Of a stretch of DNA of 64,000 nucleotides, positions 33,446 through 46,300 are shown piece by piece. This stretch comes from Breviolum minutum Mf 1.05b.01 (lineage: Eukaryota > Sar > Dinophyceae > Suessiales > Symbiodiniaceae), in assembly GCA_000507305.1 (NCBI GenBank), contig DF240777.1:89355-153354 (forward strand), given 5' to 3'. Numbering within the stretch: the first letter of the stretch is position 1; each line of letters begins with the position of its first letter. The position numbers were made by a program, and so were the translations under genes. The notes under the pieces are model-generated. The model saw nothing but the letters and a program-made list of their open reading frames with translations. It ran no database searches and had not been told where the DNA came from.

Positions 33446-36400
33446 CCATTTCACAAATCACAATCACCCACCAAAGAAGTTGTGGGAGTTGCCTGTGGTC
33501 CGCTACTTTGTCTTTCGTGCGAATCCCCATCAGACAAACTTTGTTGAACACATCATGACATCTCAAGTGTCATTCCAGTAGTAAATTGCATGTTTGGTAT
33601 GGTACATGAGCAAGCGTTTTGCAAGACCTTCTGCACAGAATAGACGTAAGGAGAGTCCAGCACTTCATCAGTCAGGTTTGGTCATATATACAGTAAACCA
33701 CACAAACATAATGAAACACTGGAAACATCACAGACCATGGAGGCAAAGTTTTTTGCGCGCAAGTCTTGTCGCCTTAGGTGTCAACTCTGAATCTGCGGGT
33801 AAAAACAAGATTTGTGCTCACACGTTACATGACACATGATTTCGCGGGTGCGAGAAGAAAGTGAGAGCCCTTGACCCAATATGGCTCAACAATGTGGAAA
33901 TTCTGTGTACAGAATCACAGCTGAATATGCTGCGGTTATGATACAATGTGTATCAATATAGATGATGATCACTTCAGCATTCCAACTATCCAGAAGGATC
34001 TATTGAAGGTTGTCTTTTCAGACCCTAAACTTTGCAGATGTGTATGTGATTCCTTGGTTGTCAAATAAAACTGGGCTTTCTTGCTCAAGTTCCGTCCCAT
34101 ATGTAGTGGCCAAGCGCCTGCCTTTGGCATGCGGTGCTTGGTGCCAGTGGCTTGATACAGATTTTGCCAAGTTTTCTCTGAGTTTCTTGCGTTTAGGTGC
34201 CGCGTTGTGCTTTACCGATCCACTGTCAAATGTGTTCTTCGCCTGCCTCAAAGATTCTTTAGGTCCTGTTAGCTCTGGCGCTTGGTGCGCCAGACTTTGC
34301 AGAGGAGGCAAAGAAGGCTTCAGAAAAGGCGTTCGGGGAAGTGAGCGGAAAGAGAAGGGGAAACTGGGAAACTTCAAATGTCTTCAACTCCTGAACCAAT
34401 ACCTTAAAGCTAGAACACTTTCTCTGATCTTTGATTCTGATTTCAAAGTGTAGCTTAAAAAAAACAGCCTGTACCTATGCTTGTGCTCACATCATTTTGG
34501 AATGTCAAAGTAGAAGTTCATGACAATAGATCCAACTTGCAGATTTATCCGGATGTGTCTTGAGCTGCACAAAGGCCAAAGAACATGAGAAGGGGGTGGA
34601 AAAATCCTCCAAAGATGCGGCGAAGATTGCAGAGGAAATGAAGGTGTGACTTTGGACCTGATGCCTCACAGTTGTGAGTGATATTTTTATCTTGTGCAAA
34701 GGTGAGACTCAAGCCCTAGACATCTGGAAGTTTTGAAAAATAGATACGGGGTGAAGGGCGCAGAAGGGCAGGATATTGGGACCGGTTCCTTTGTTGCTTT
34801 GTTTTGCGCTGGCGCTTTGCTCGCTTTTTTTTTGATTTGGTTTTGTTTCACGCAGCTGTCAGCTTTTGTTGCTACAGTAGGTATGTGACTTCAGTCCCTG
34901 AGACCTTGCATCTGCGTTCCAGCCCACCTCTTCCCCAACGTGGGGTGTATTCCTCGTCTTGCCCCCTTCAGGCTGCTGCAAAAGGTGCCAAGGAGGCCAT
35001 GATAAAAGCCAAGGAGAACAGCGTGCGATCATATCATGGCTGTTTGAAGGTATGTGGTAGATAAACAGACAAGGAAACACACTGAATTTCCTGCAAACAA
35101 GAAGCTCAGTCATTGGACAATTTTTGCCAGAAAAGTTGTGTGATCCATAAAAGCATGAATCCCGTCAATATTGCGATTTCGAAATGACAGCAACTGCAGA
35201 CCTTGCAATTCGCTGGTAGACATGTTTGCTAAGACATTTCATGACATAGGTACTTACAGAGTACAGGACTATGACTGAACACCGTGAGTTGTTTTGGCTG
35301 GTGTGCACCTTTGGTGGTTGGAACAGTTCGCTGTTCAGCCAGTTCTGCACAGGTTGGTCACAGCGCACACACACACCAGTGTTGGTTGCCTCACTTTCCG
35401 CAGGAACTGGATGCTAAGATGACGGCCATTTTGCAAGCCACTCGAGAAAGTACTGCTGCAGCAGCAAAGGAGGCCGCGATGGCCTACTACAAGGAGGCTA
35501 GGAACATTGTGAAATACAGAATTGAAAAAGAATTGGTTTTGATTTGGTTTCTTGCACTTATAGGTAAAGCAAGCTGCGGCGCAGGCAGCTGCAGAGGCAT
35601 GTATGAATTGACAAGCTCAAAGGGGTTTTCCAGGGTCTATCAGTCTATCATGATTCCAAGCAATGCCTAAGTGCCTTGAGGCTGCCTCACCTGCACGTCA
35701 ACTTGCTGCAAAAGAAGCCGAAAAGGCAAGAGTGGCCCAGGCCGCAAGCGAAGCAGCCCGGTGCTCAAGATTTTTGAGTGCATTGTCGCATTTCCGCATG
35801 GAAGTTTTGGTGATCAAAAAAGAGTCCATCAAAATAAGCAGAATGAAAGGTTCCCCTTATGACTCCCAGGGTCAAGGGAGGCCAACAGCTCTGCTGATTT
35901 CTGAGGCTCGGCCGTACCACGAAGCACAACTGCGAGATCAGAAGCTGTCCGCAGAGTACCAGTTGCAGTCTCAGGAGATCTGATGCTTCTGTTCCCTTCA
36001 CTCTCTTGGCATCCTTTTGCTCTCCCTGAATAGATATGTTTTGGGTGTGATTAACTTTTCGGAAAAGGGCAACAAATGTGATTTCCATTTGACCAAAAGC
36101 AAAGTCGCCAGGAGATGTATGCAAAAGGGAACCAGCTGCAAGTGGAAGGTGCCCACCTTGCACCCATTGCAGAAAGCTCCTTGGACCTCAAACCTAGGAA
36201 CCAATGCAATTGACGCATGGGTCATGCAAGGTGTTCTTTGGGCTGGCTTAAAGGGCTTAAAAGGAACCTGATGCCCGGGAAGATGGTGGTGATCCTAAGG
36301 TTTCTGGTAAAAACAGCCTTCATGAGAACTCATTTTATATTCACGGAGGGTAGGAAACCTTGCGAGGGTCAAAACCTTGAAGTCCTTTTTTCTGCTTCCA

Positions 36401-37250
36401 GGTTATCAGAAAGCAGGAAACTCAGAGGAGGCGAATCAAATGATTCGCAAAGCTCATCTTCTCGTGGACCAAGGTGGATGATACATGGGAAATTTTCTCT
36501 GTCTCCCTCTCTTCTCTCTCTGCTTTTTCATTCGACTACCTCGTTGATTGGGTATGCTTTGGATACACAACGAGTTCAAATCAAGTAGTTTCGACCGTGA
36601 ACATTACAGAATTGACTTGCTATGTATGCTTTCACCCTTCCTTTCCTGCGTCTACTGAGTTTGAAAACACTATACCTTCCAGATTTCACGGATGATTTTG
36701 CTGAATGGAAATTCAGCAGTAGCTCTGAGCAGTAGTTGGGAGGGATTTTCCTGCTAACTAGATTCTGAGATAACGATGTCAATGTTGAACGAGAAACTTC
36801 TTCCAAATCGGTTTCCTTCAGTTCCTTGCTGCCACGTGTTTTTCAGCCACCTTGGTTTCCCAAGCCAAGTGCAAAAGCCGCAGGTTTGAAGTTGAAACGA
36901 CAAGCCAAGAAGATCCACAAGAATGCAGTGGATCTTCACAATGCGGTGCACCAGGAAGCGATTTCTGAACAGGTGAGGTAAATGTCAACTTGTAGAGACT
37001 GGAAAGAGAACCATGGCACCACATATTGTTGCCACAACTAGATTGATTCAATGATCGTATTAAATCCATAAATTCAGTGCATCCAGATGCATATTGTGAG
37101 TCTAGGAGTTAGCCATCTTGCGTGTCCAGTGTTATGGCAAAACCACCAAGCTGCGAGGCAGCAGCTCTTCATGCTGCGGCCATGGCTGCCGAGCCGACCT
37201 TCCCAACCAACGCTCCTCCCCTCTAGACGCAGGCAACAAAATTGAATGAG
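33446..37250 (+). CDS. Ala/Lys/Glu-rich helical (coiled-coil-like) protein
   Basis: Exons: 33446-33566 (ELPVVRYFVFRANPHQ), 34303-34340 (EEAKKASEKAFGE), 34575-34643, 34972-35049, 35404-35508, 35564-35596, 35681-35760, about 35890-35981, about 36094-36148, 36402-36473, 36878-36972, and a last exon near 37131-37250. From 34303 to 35596 the exons are phase 0; 36148 to 36972 join with phases 1, 1 and 0. Each encodes a piece of amphipathic helix rich in AK/EA (AKIAEEMK, KGAKEAMIKAKE, STAAAAKEAAMAYYKEA, EAEKARVAQAASEAA, NSEEANQMIRKAHLLVD, RQAKKIHKNAVDLHNAV). No Pfam-type domain is recognised. The last exon is open in two frames, giving stops at 37224-37226 or about 37247. The long frames at 34010-34453 (plus) and 34018-34377 (minus) are shadows of exon 34303-34340 and its introns. 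The start was not found; a structural role is likely. Confidence 0.55.
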
Positions 37251-37959
37251 CATTCAGTCGTTTTTGTGCAGCATTTTTTCTCACATTTCCAGCAGGCTTA
37301 GTGAGCAGAGTAGCACTGGCACCGTGGTCAAAATGGCCGATGGTCGTCAAGTTGTTGGAAAAAAGGTTGGAGCTCAAAGTTAAGGGAACTGTGGCAAACC
37401 TTGTGACGGCTTGATCTTGTTGATTTGTGGAGTATTGGCATGTGTTTTGACAAATATCTGCGCGGTCATGGGCATGTTTGGTCAAATTTCTGAATCTGCT
37501 CCAGCAAAGCAGAGTGAATACAGCTTCATAGAAGTTAACCCAACTTGGAGACTGGAACCATGATCTTTTCAGATATTTGCTGGGGGTTCAGGTCGAGTCT
37601 TAGTTCACATCAAAAAAAGGAATAATTCGTGACCTGTCAAGCTTGACAAGATGCACAAGACCGAGTGAACCTTTCAAGATTGTTGATGATAAACCTACTC
37701 TTGCGCAGATTCTGGTATGCACTGGACAGCCCCAAAACATCCATATAAACTCCAAATACTACAACGCAAGGCAATCCTAGCATGAGGCACTCCACTGTAC
37801 ACTATAGAGGCTCCTCCTCTGGCCTAGTATACAACAGTCATATACCAAAGGTGAATCCAGTGGCAGTGGGACGTTGCCCTGCTGTGGTCTGAGCTATGTC
37901 AAGAGGAGCATTTGGAGTCTATTTTGATAGCTGACCGCTTACATTTTTGCACGCCATGA

Positions 37960-38430
37960 GCTATGGAAGGGGCAATGAGCAGGCAAGGCTGAACTTGAGA
38001 TGCTGAGCTTTTTGAAAGACGCACGGCGTCACTTCTCCTTCACCGAACAGTTTACTTGTGTCCGCGTCTTGTCTTCGTTTGTTTCCTTTCACTTTCAAGC
38101 TTTGGTGGGTGTCCTTCGTCTCACTTTGTCTACCTTTGTCTCTCCTTTTTTCTCCCTTCATTTCTCTCCTAGCGCCTGTGCCTTTGTCTTTCTTTTGTCT
38201 CCCTTTACCTCCCTGTTGTTTTGTTCTTCCATTTATAGAATTCGTCTTCTGTTCTGACTGTCGTTGTCCATCCTACCTCAATTAATTGACATTTGTCTTC
38301 GATTTGTCCCTAATTATCTTCCTATTGGTCTCTTTCTTTTGCTTGCCTCTTGTGGGCTGGGTCAGAGGATTTTGGTTCTCATCCATCTGTCTCCCAAATC
38401 CTCCCTGCTGGTCTCCTCGTTGTTGCTTGG
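37960..38430 (+). other. Pyrimidine-rich tract without a gene
   Basis: Long run of C/T-rich sequence with repeated TTTGTCT, CTCCCTTT and TCTCTCC words. It makes overlapping T-rich frames in all three plus phases and a Lys/Arg-rich minus frame, none convincing. 38430-39280 also shows no supportable exon apart from a weak AMAAALFESVESDV frame near 38660. Confidence 0.5.
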
Positions 38431-39287
38431 TTCTAGGTGGCTGGCATGGTGGATTTCTGCATATTTCTGCTCTTATCTATTGCTGTTGCCATAATCACTT
38501 GTCCTTTTACTCTCACTTTTTTACTTGTTGTTACTTGCCTCTTGGTGTCTTTACCACGCATGACAGTACTGTCACTTTTTATGTTGGCGCATTCTGTTTG
38601 GGGTTCAGGCTGGTGGAATTCTAGGGAGTTTGAGATTTACATGTCGTGCTTTGTGCAGGCAATGGCTGCAGCGCTGTTTGAATCGGTCGAGAGTGATGTC
38701 AGCTTGGCCCTTTGTGCGATGCCTTTTGATTGTTGGGGCTAGATTCTACTAGATTCTAGATCAATCTTTTCATCTATGTTCGTAGCCCGTTCTGCAGATT
38801 CCCATAGCACGCCTGCCCAGTAGTCATTACTATACAACCTCCCATGCATTTCGAACATGTGATCACAATCATGAACAAAGCCTGGAACCACAAATATGAC
38901 AACTGAAGGATTTGATTTTAAGATGACCTCGATTTCAATTTTTCGAGAGGAAAGCGCAACGGGATTGTAAAAGCGGAAACGCCTGGAATTGGGCATAGCA
39001 GCTGCCATGGCCTTCACTGTGGCCACACTAAGGTTCTCGAACCATTCGCATGACAAACTTCCCTGCTGGTTGGCAAACACTATCAGAGGCTCCCTCTGGC
39101 TTTAGGTGCAAGGAATTCCAAATACTATGCGTGGCGACATTTTGCAGGAGGAACTGCGGAACATAAAGACATCTACTCGGACTTGAGCTTTCTCCCTTTC
39201 TAGCCTTAACATTGAATATAGAAACATCAGAGGACTACAAAACCGGGCTTGTTCTGATACTCTTCCATTGTGATTCGTTGTTCCTAG

Positions 39288-42200
39288 GGTAGATGTGTCC
39301 GGGAGCTGGAAAACACGCTTCAGGGGCAGTTGGTCTCAAAGATCAAAGCGCTCCTGCAAACCATGGGGCACTTGGAGCAATTGCCCTCGACTATGCGCAG
39401 TGCCAATGGCCAGGCAATTCGGGAATGGGAATGTGAAATGGAAGTGCTACATTTCCAAAGACACCTGGGAATGGCTGATATTTTCCGTTAGACCCTCCCC
39501 CAGCACAACATGCCTGCAGTTGATGGCTACAGCAACCTTCAGCGACCGGGAGAGTGCTGAGAAGGCAGTTAAAACCTTGCATCTTGGATCGCAAGAAGTT
39601 GTCAGAAGAAGTCATCTATGATTCAGCTTTGTCTCAAATCATTCGTTTGCAGACCAAAGTGGTTTTGTCATCAGAACTGTTTTTAAGGCATGGCGTGGAC
39701 AACCGAACCGAAACTGCTGCTCAGTTGAATATAAACATTGTGCATCGGAGGGTCTGGAGAAAGCATATGTGGAATATGCCCAGCTAATGTCTAGAATTTG
39801 GAAGACACTTGTGGCGTGGACACGTCGTAACATGAAGACTTTACCAGGTTTCCTGGTACGTTAAAAAGATAAAAGCACACATAGATTTCTGGATTTCTTA
39901 ATGGTGTCTAGGCTGCCAGAGGCAGATCTTTTCTATGCATGGTCCACTCGGTGTATTGCTGGATAGAACGGAGTGAAAGCACAAGCTTTCATGTGGCTAA
40001 CAATGCTGGTACACTTTCCAAAAAGCCCTCAAGGCATGAGTCTGTCTGTGAACCTTGTTCTTAGGTTCTTACTACTTTCAATGTTGTACTTCAGTGCCAG
40101 ATCTTAACATTTCTTGTTGGTCGGTGCATCCTGTCATCTGGATCGTGAGGAGAAAAAGCGGATGGATCGTGCCCCACCTCGGGACATTGACAAGTTCGCC
40201 GTCTTTCTTTTAGGCGCTTGTCAGACAGGAAGTTATATAGACTCATTTCAGCGACCATCCAAATCCTAAAACATCTTGGGAGGTCACATGCTCCGCACAC
40301 CTGAGATGTTATCCCCATAATTGCAGTCGAGTTGAAACTGTCATTTTACCATGCTCCCAAGACCTTGGGATTTGACATTGGCTGTTTTGGAAATGGCACC
40401 GTGCATTCCATGATATACCTTGCTGTTGGCAGATCATGGAATCTGAGCCCGTCAGGTTCCTCTGAGCTGCAGGAGATTCATGGCGAGGCTCAGCTGAAGT
40501 CGACTTTGAGTTTCACTCACAATCTCTGCGGTAGACAACAACCTCAAAAACAGGATGACGGTCCTCCACTGCTGCTATGTGTGGATGACATCCGCCTATT
40601 GGAAGATGAGGCATCCGGATTTGCATAAAAATTGCGGCTTTTCAAAAAAACCAGCGATGTGATCTGCTGTACGGAGCTGAAAGGTGTCATCAGCCAGGGA
40701 AGTTTTCGTGAGGGACTTGCCAGTGGAGGTGTGACATGGAGCTTCCATGGGGCTCAGCTGGTCATGTCCCAAGGTTTGCCATGCCACCCAGAATTCATGA
40801 GACTAGGAAGACGGAGATTCCCACATGGTCCGAAGTAACGATTTAATTGTTTGGGGGGATTTCTGGCAAGTGTTACAGTGCTACTGCTGAAATTTGCCAA
40901 ACATTTTTTTGAGATTTCCGGAGATTTCTCAAGTGCATTCGCTCTTTCTTTCTTGCTCAAGTTGGCTCAGATTGGACGGCCCCAGACAGGCTGCGGACAG
41001 ATTTTGCCTGACATCTCACCTACTCTTTCAAGTGGCCAGGATTGCCACTCTTTTCCTACTCTTTTCACCTACTTTGCCTGGGGGAGGACGGCATAGTCCT
41101 CCTTTCAGTGCAAGTTCTTGTAGCTTTGCGCCTAACCGGACATGCATTCCGGATCATGGCTAGCAAAGCGATAGTGCAGAATCTTCAGTGACGAGTGATA
41201 CAAAAACAATGACAACTTCACCTGCAATGCTGGTTTTTGAAGTGCCCTTATCTTCGGTATCCAGTCTGAAATTCAAGCGCAGTCCAACGCTGACAACGTT
41301 CCAATGGAATTGAGGTAACCAGGTTTGTGTGTTGCCTGCTTGTCAAAAACAAGCTCCATCAAGGAATCCCCTAGAGTTACGCCATTTGTATACTTGACCC
41401 TCAAAGCCTTGCAGATCAATAGTGCAACATACTGTGCTCCTGTTCCGTGTGGGTTTGAGGTGCAAAAAGGCGAGCTGGAAAGCGATTTTCTTGAGCTTTG
41501 CTTCCGTATTGGTCAGTCAGAAGCGAAGCTCCTGCGTCCCAAGCAGGAGATGCTTGAGGCTCAAGTGAATCTCGGCAGAGAGCTTTTTGCAAGTGCAGCA
41601 CATATCACAACTTGTGCGTCAGCAAGATGTATGTTGCAAGATTGACCATGAATTTATTTGTACAAACTCCATAGATTCCTAGTAAGGGCAGAAGTTCGCG
41701 GATTTCTGTCGATATTTGAGAGACCTCACTTTGGCCAAGGAAGAAACTGTGCCACTCCGACTGCAAAGTGAGTTTGAGAAGCAACGCCATGAGGCTCCCT
41801 TGCTTTTTTGTGCTCTTTATTTTGCTTGTGTGCGATTTCCTCGTGTTTTTGTTCTTAGGACCATCATCCACATCAGCATCCGCGTCATCGTTGTTGTCCA
41901 TGCCAAGGTCAAAAGATCAAAGCATCATCACTGCTGGTCTTCGATGCATCTCCAATTTCGGAAGATTGCCAGGTGCGTGTTGAAAATTGCGAAAATCAAG
42001 GTGAAAAGCTTTTTTTAGGTTGTTCGACGCCAACAAAAGGCATGACTCACATGACAAAAGGAACCAAACTGAGCAGTCTCTTCACTTTTTAATGCTCTTC
42101 AGAGTTTTGCTGACCTATTTCCTCAAAGAATCTCTTGCACAGACGATGCTCTGACAAGACTTTGTTTTGCTGAGGGAGCTGTGGCATGGAGGCGTGCACA

Positions 42201-42658
42201 GAAATTACAAGTGGTGATTGCAGATCAGAGGATAGATGCAACTCCTTCGTGATTAACAAAAGTGCTTCTTATTGCTTCTTAATATGCTTTGTAGTGTCTG
42301 CCGCAATGATTTTCCCTCCGACAATCGCAACCAGCTGCCTGAACCGCCCCAAACCCTCTTTTTTAACTTCGATAGTATTTTGCAGGTTTCCAGTCACCGT
42401 GTCACTGGTGTAGTTCTGCTGGAGGTCTGTTTTTTTGAGCTTATTTTTCCTGAGGTACCTGTTTTTTGGAACCCTGCTGCTTGCATTACATGTAAGCTAT
42501 CTTCAACCTCACCAATCATCTCGGTGCCCGTTGTTGCTGTGGCACATTTGTCACACTGCTCACGTGCGGAATGTACATGGAGCTGGCAAAGGGATGAGGG
42601 TGGCAGTGGACGCACACGGCGGTGGAAGGAGATGGGGTCCAAACATCAAAGACGTTTG
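39288..42658 (+). CDS. Coiled-coil protein, multi-exon, unrecognised
   Basis: Exons: 39288-39443 (ELENTLQGQLVSKIKALLQT), 39533-39658 or an overlapping frame from 39520, 39751-~39846 (GLEKAYVEYAQLM), 40473-40530 (EIHGEAQLKSTLSFTHN), 41415-~41580 (QKGELESDFLELCFRIGQ, then RPKQEMLEAQVNLGREL), 41721-~41790 (DLTLAKEETVPLRLQSEF), 42103-42210 (SFADLFPQRISC, then AVAWRRAQKLQ), and a probable last exon about 42557-42658 (Gly/Arg-rich, ending WGPNIKDV). The heptad-like Leu/Glu/Lys pattern suggests long coiled coils. At 39520-39620 two frames are open: ILDRKKLSEEVIYDSAL and TFSDRESAEKAVKTLH. The second resembles the last helix of an RRM, but no RNP motif accompanies it. Neither the start nor a known domain was found. 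Confidence 0.45.
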
Positions 42659-43358
42659 AACATGGTTTCACTCTATATCAGGCCAAATGGCCAAGCTTTG
42701 CTTTGAAACGGACCACAACACGCTGTTCAAGAACACTAAGAACACTAAGAAAAATATGAATTAGTTACATACTCAACATTCACCAGAAACTGTTTATTAA
42801 AACAGGAAGGGAATTTGCTTGAAAAAGAAATTGGTTCGAAAACACGGCCTTTGTCCTCTAAACAAACAGTGATTCGTAGCTGCGGGGGTGGAGATCCTGC
42901 ACCAACCCTGTGAGACTGTCAGTGACAGCCCGGTGTACATCCCTGGCGATGCGGACAAAGGATGTATTTTGAGAGTCGGCTGCACTCCACCATCACTTGC
43001 AGGAACTGTCTTCAGCGCCTTTGCCAGACAGTGATTTTTTGTTTCTTTAGTTTGAAGATTTACAGTTGTTAGAGATATTAGATTTGAGCCCATCAATGAT
43101 AACGTGCTCGAGAGTTCACCATGTTGATTGAACAAATTATTAATGCTGCCTTGAAAAAAAATCAGAGCGGAGCATTTCCTGTGTATGTTGTGGCATGACA
43201 TGTGGCATGTTCTCTAAAACAGACCCTACTGCTTATTTCTTGCCTCTATATGTTGCCTTTTTTGATTTCTCGAAAGCTGCACAGATCCACATATCACGTG
43301 TGGTATGATGATATGATGGAGTAATATATTGAAGGTTTTGTAGCCATTCCTCCTTGAG

Positions 43359-46300
43359 ATGCAAGGCCAAGTGAGTAATCCAGTCATGGCAGAGCCGCTA
43401 GATGACTGGCGCTGGACTTCGTTCTCAAAGACAACAAGTAAAGACATTCGAATTGCGACCTACAATGTCTTGGCTGATGCCTATGCTTCCACAAAACAAG
43501 CAAAGAATGGCATGTTTTGCTACTGTGCTGACGAAGTCTTATCTCCCGGACCTCGTCGGCAGAAGATTCTGCGCGATCTTTTGAAGCTGGATGCGGATAT
43601 TTTAGGACTGCAAGAAGTGGACACGACGCAGCTAACAGTGTTGAAGCCGCTGCAAGAGCTTGGCTGGGAGCATACATACATCAGGTGACTTGATCAGAAA
43701 GTATCTGTTCTCAGTTGTCGACTTACATATCGGAGTTTTTTGTGGTAAGCTGATTTTGCCTGCCAGATAATTATTATACGCAGATGCAAGATGTGGTCTT
43801 GTTTAACTTTTCCTGCGATGCTTCGGCGGGTGTAAATGTGATGTTGCAAAAGACTGGCCAACGCGAAACGTTCTCGGAAAATTTGAAGTCCCGTACCCTG
43901 TAATGAGACACACGACATATGGAATAGTTGCTGTTTACGCACAGCCGCCCGTGTTTGGGCACCTATTTTTTGACTTTGGATTATGAAGAGAAAGGCTGCT
44001 GAAGCAAGGCATTGAATATGAAGACTTGCCGAGGAAAAGTGGGGCTAGCTTGGATGGATGTGCTTTGATTTGGCGGACTTCCCGCTTTCGATGTCAGGCA
44101 AGAGGGGGACGGTTTTCGAGATCAAGGGATGATCTGGCTGTTGCAAAGTGCGAGGAGCACTTGAAGACAGTTCTAGAAATCGTAAACACCGTGTATCAAT
44201 ATGATACCCTTAATTGTTTAAGAAGATACCGAGATAACTCAATACACAATCCCATCTTAAACTACATAAATTTCTTACAAATGTTACCAGGATCAACTGC
44301 AATGGTCCTTGAGCGGAAAGCTGCCTGGCTTGGAAACTTGGCTTGAAGTTTTTCCCAAGAGTTGTAATCCTTCAAAGGGCAGCTGAGCTAAGGATGACTT
44401 GCAATTGCAAGCACTTGAGGGACATCCTACCCAAATCATGTTGGACAAGATGTCAACTGTGGCACATGCTGTGATTCTTCGAGATCTGAGAGAAGATCGC
44501 CTCCTTCTTGTGGCCAATACACATTTGCAGCTTGGAATCACCAACAGTAGTGATTCAGAGGAAACTCAGCCACAGCAATGAAGCAGCTTCACGATGCTTC
44601 ACGGATCGAAACTGATTGAGGTACTATCATCCCAAAGGCAATCACATACGCCTCTTGCAGCTCTACAGCCTGCTAAAGGTTCTAGCTCAAGCCGCGAACG
44701 ATGCGAAGTGGCAAGGCCTGCATTGGACAACTAGAGTTTTGCTGCAGGTTTCAAGGAAAGTTTCCCTTCCCCTTGTGTTGTTTTGATTTCTGTTCTTCCA
44801 GTTCTTTCATGTTCGATGTTAAAAAGGCTTGGTTGGGAAGTCGAAAAGCAGAAGCAGTCCATCTAATGCAGGAAAACGGAATGTCTATTCCTCTTCTTGC
44901 CCAGAAATTGATTGCAGGCAAACCAGTCGCTGTTGTGCTTCTTGGTGACCTCAATGCTCGCAAGGGTAACTTTGGACCCAGTGACAAGGCTGTGTGATTT
45001 GTTGCCAAGTCATGGTGTTTACAACGTGTATTACCTCATGGTGAAATATTTATATATTTCTTGCATTCATGTGCTTTGGTTCTTCCATATTATGCTTGCT
45101 TTTCGATCAACACTTCTGCAATTGATGACAACATGATGAAATAAATGAATCAAAGGTACATAAGCGTTCCAAGTCGACATTTGTACAAATCTTGCAGCAG
45201 TCTTTCATCTTGTCATTCTACAACGGCAAAGAAGCAGATCCCTGTCTCCACTATCAGTCAACTGCCAATCTGTAGGGACAGCCTCCTCAAGCTGCCTATC
45301 GCCTCATTCGTGATGGAATGATCCACAAAGATGACTCAGAGACCTGTCTTTCTCAGATTTTCTCAGTGAAAAAGTCACCAATGTTCACTGCCCTCCAGAG
45401 TCAGCCTACATGGATCCAGGGGTTGTTACTGCAAATGGTCATGTGCTGCTGAAAAATTGTGTGAGCTTGGCAGACTTACTGACTTCAGTGGGATTTACCC
45501 TCATCCAATCCTCCTTTGATATCGTTTGATAAAGAAGATAAAGAAGAACACATTTGCCATTTGCTCCACTTGCTTCGTTGATTGATTCGTCGCTGACTTA
45601 ATTGCTGGCTGGCTTGCTTGCTTACTTGCTTGATTGTTTGATTGATTGATTGCTTGATTGCTTGGTTGATTGATTGATGGTTGGTTGGCTGGCTGGCCGG
45701 CCGGCACAGCAGTAAGTTGTCTTGACTTTTCACGGTAGTCTTAGTCTCAATTGAATTTTTGGCAGTGCTCACTATCGAGGACTGGCAACATTCTGTTTGG
45801 ATGCAAGAAGAAGAACAAACCAAGTGCGTTTGTTGTCAAGATGAAGGCAGTGTTCTTGGTATTGGTGTTTGCCCACTTTGCGAGGGGATGGGTAGCCTGG
45901 CTTGCAGTTTGTTTGTGTTGTTTTTTTCTCCACCTGCAAAACGCTGTCTGTGAACGGGTATAGACGCTACAACGGTATAACATGCCAAGCAAACACGTTG
46001 ACAGAGCTATTGGCAACCAAGATGCCACGCTTTGTCTCAGGCCTACAAGCGTGGCATGATAGCCTCAACAACGCAGGAGTTCAGGCATGCTAGTTTTTTT
46101 GGTTATTCTTCCGCACTTTTAGTCGATTTGAGCCTCGAAACTGCCTTGTTTTCATGAGTGCATCTCTCTCCTACAAGCTACAGCAAGCAACTGATCATGA
46201 AACTATGAAACACCTTGCGATTTGTAAATTGGGCGACATGTATGGTGATGCAGTCATATTCAGATTCACCTATTGCAATTTGGAGGAAACACATCTTGTA

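Noticed and set aside
34010-34453. 147-codon plus frame and 119-codon minus frame
   Set aside because: Both overlap the short helical exon 34303-34340 in other phases and run through its splice sites; they are shadows.
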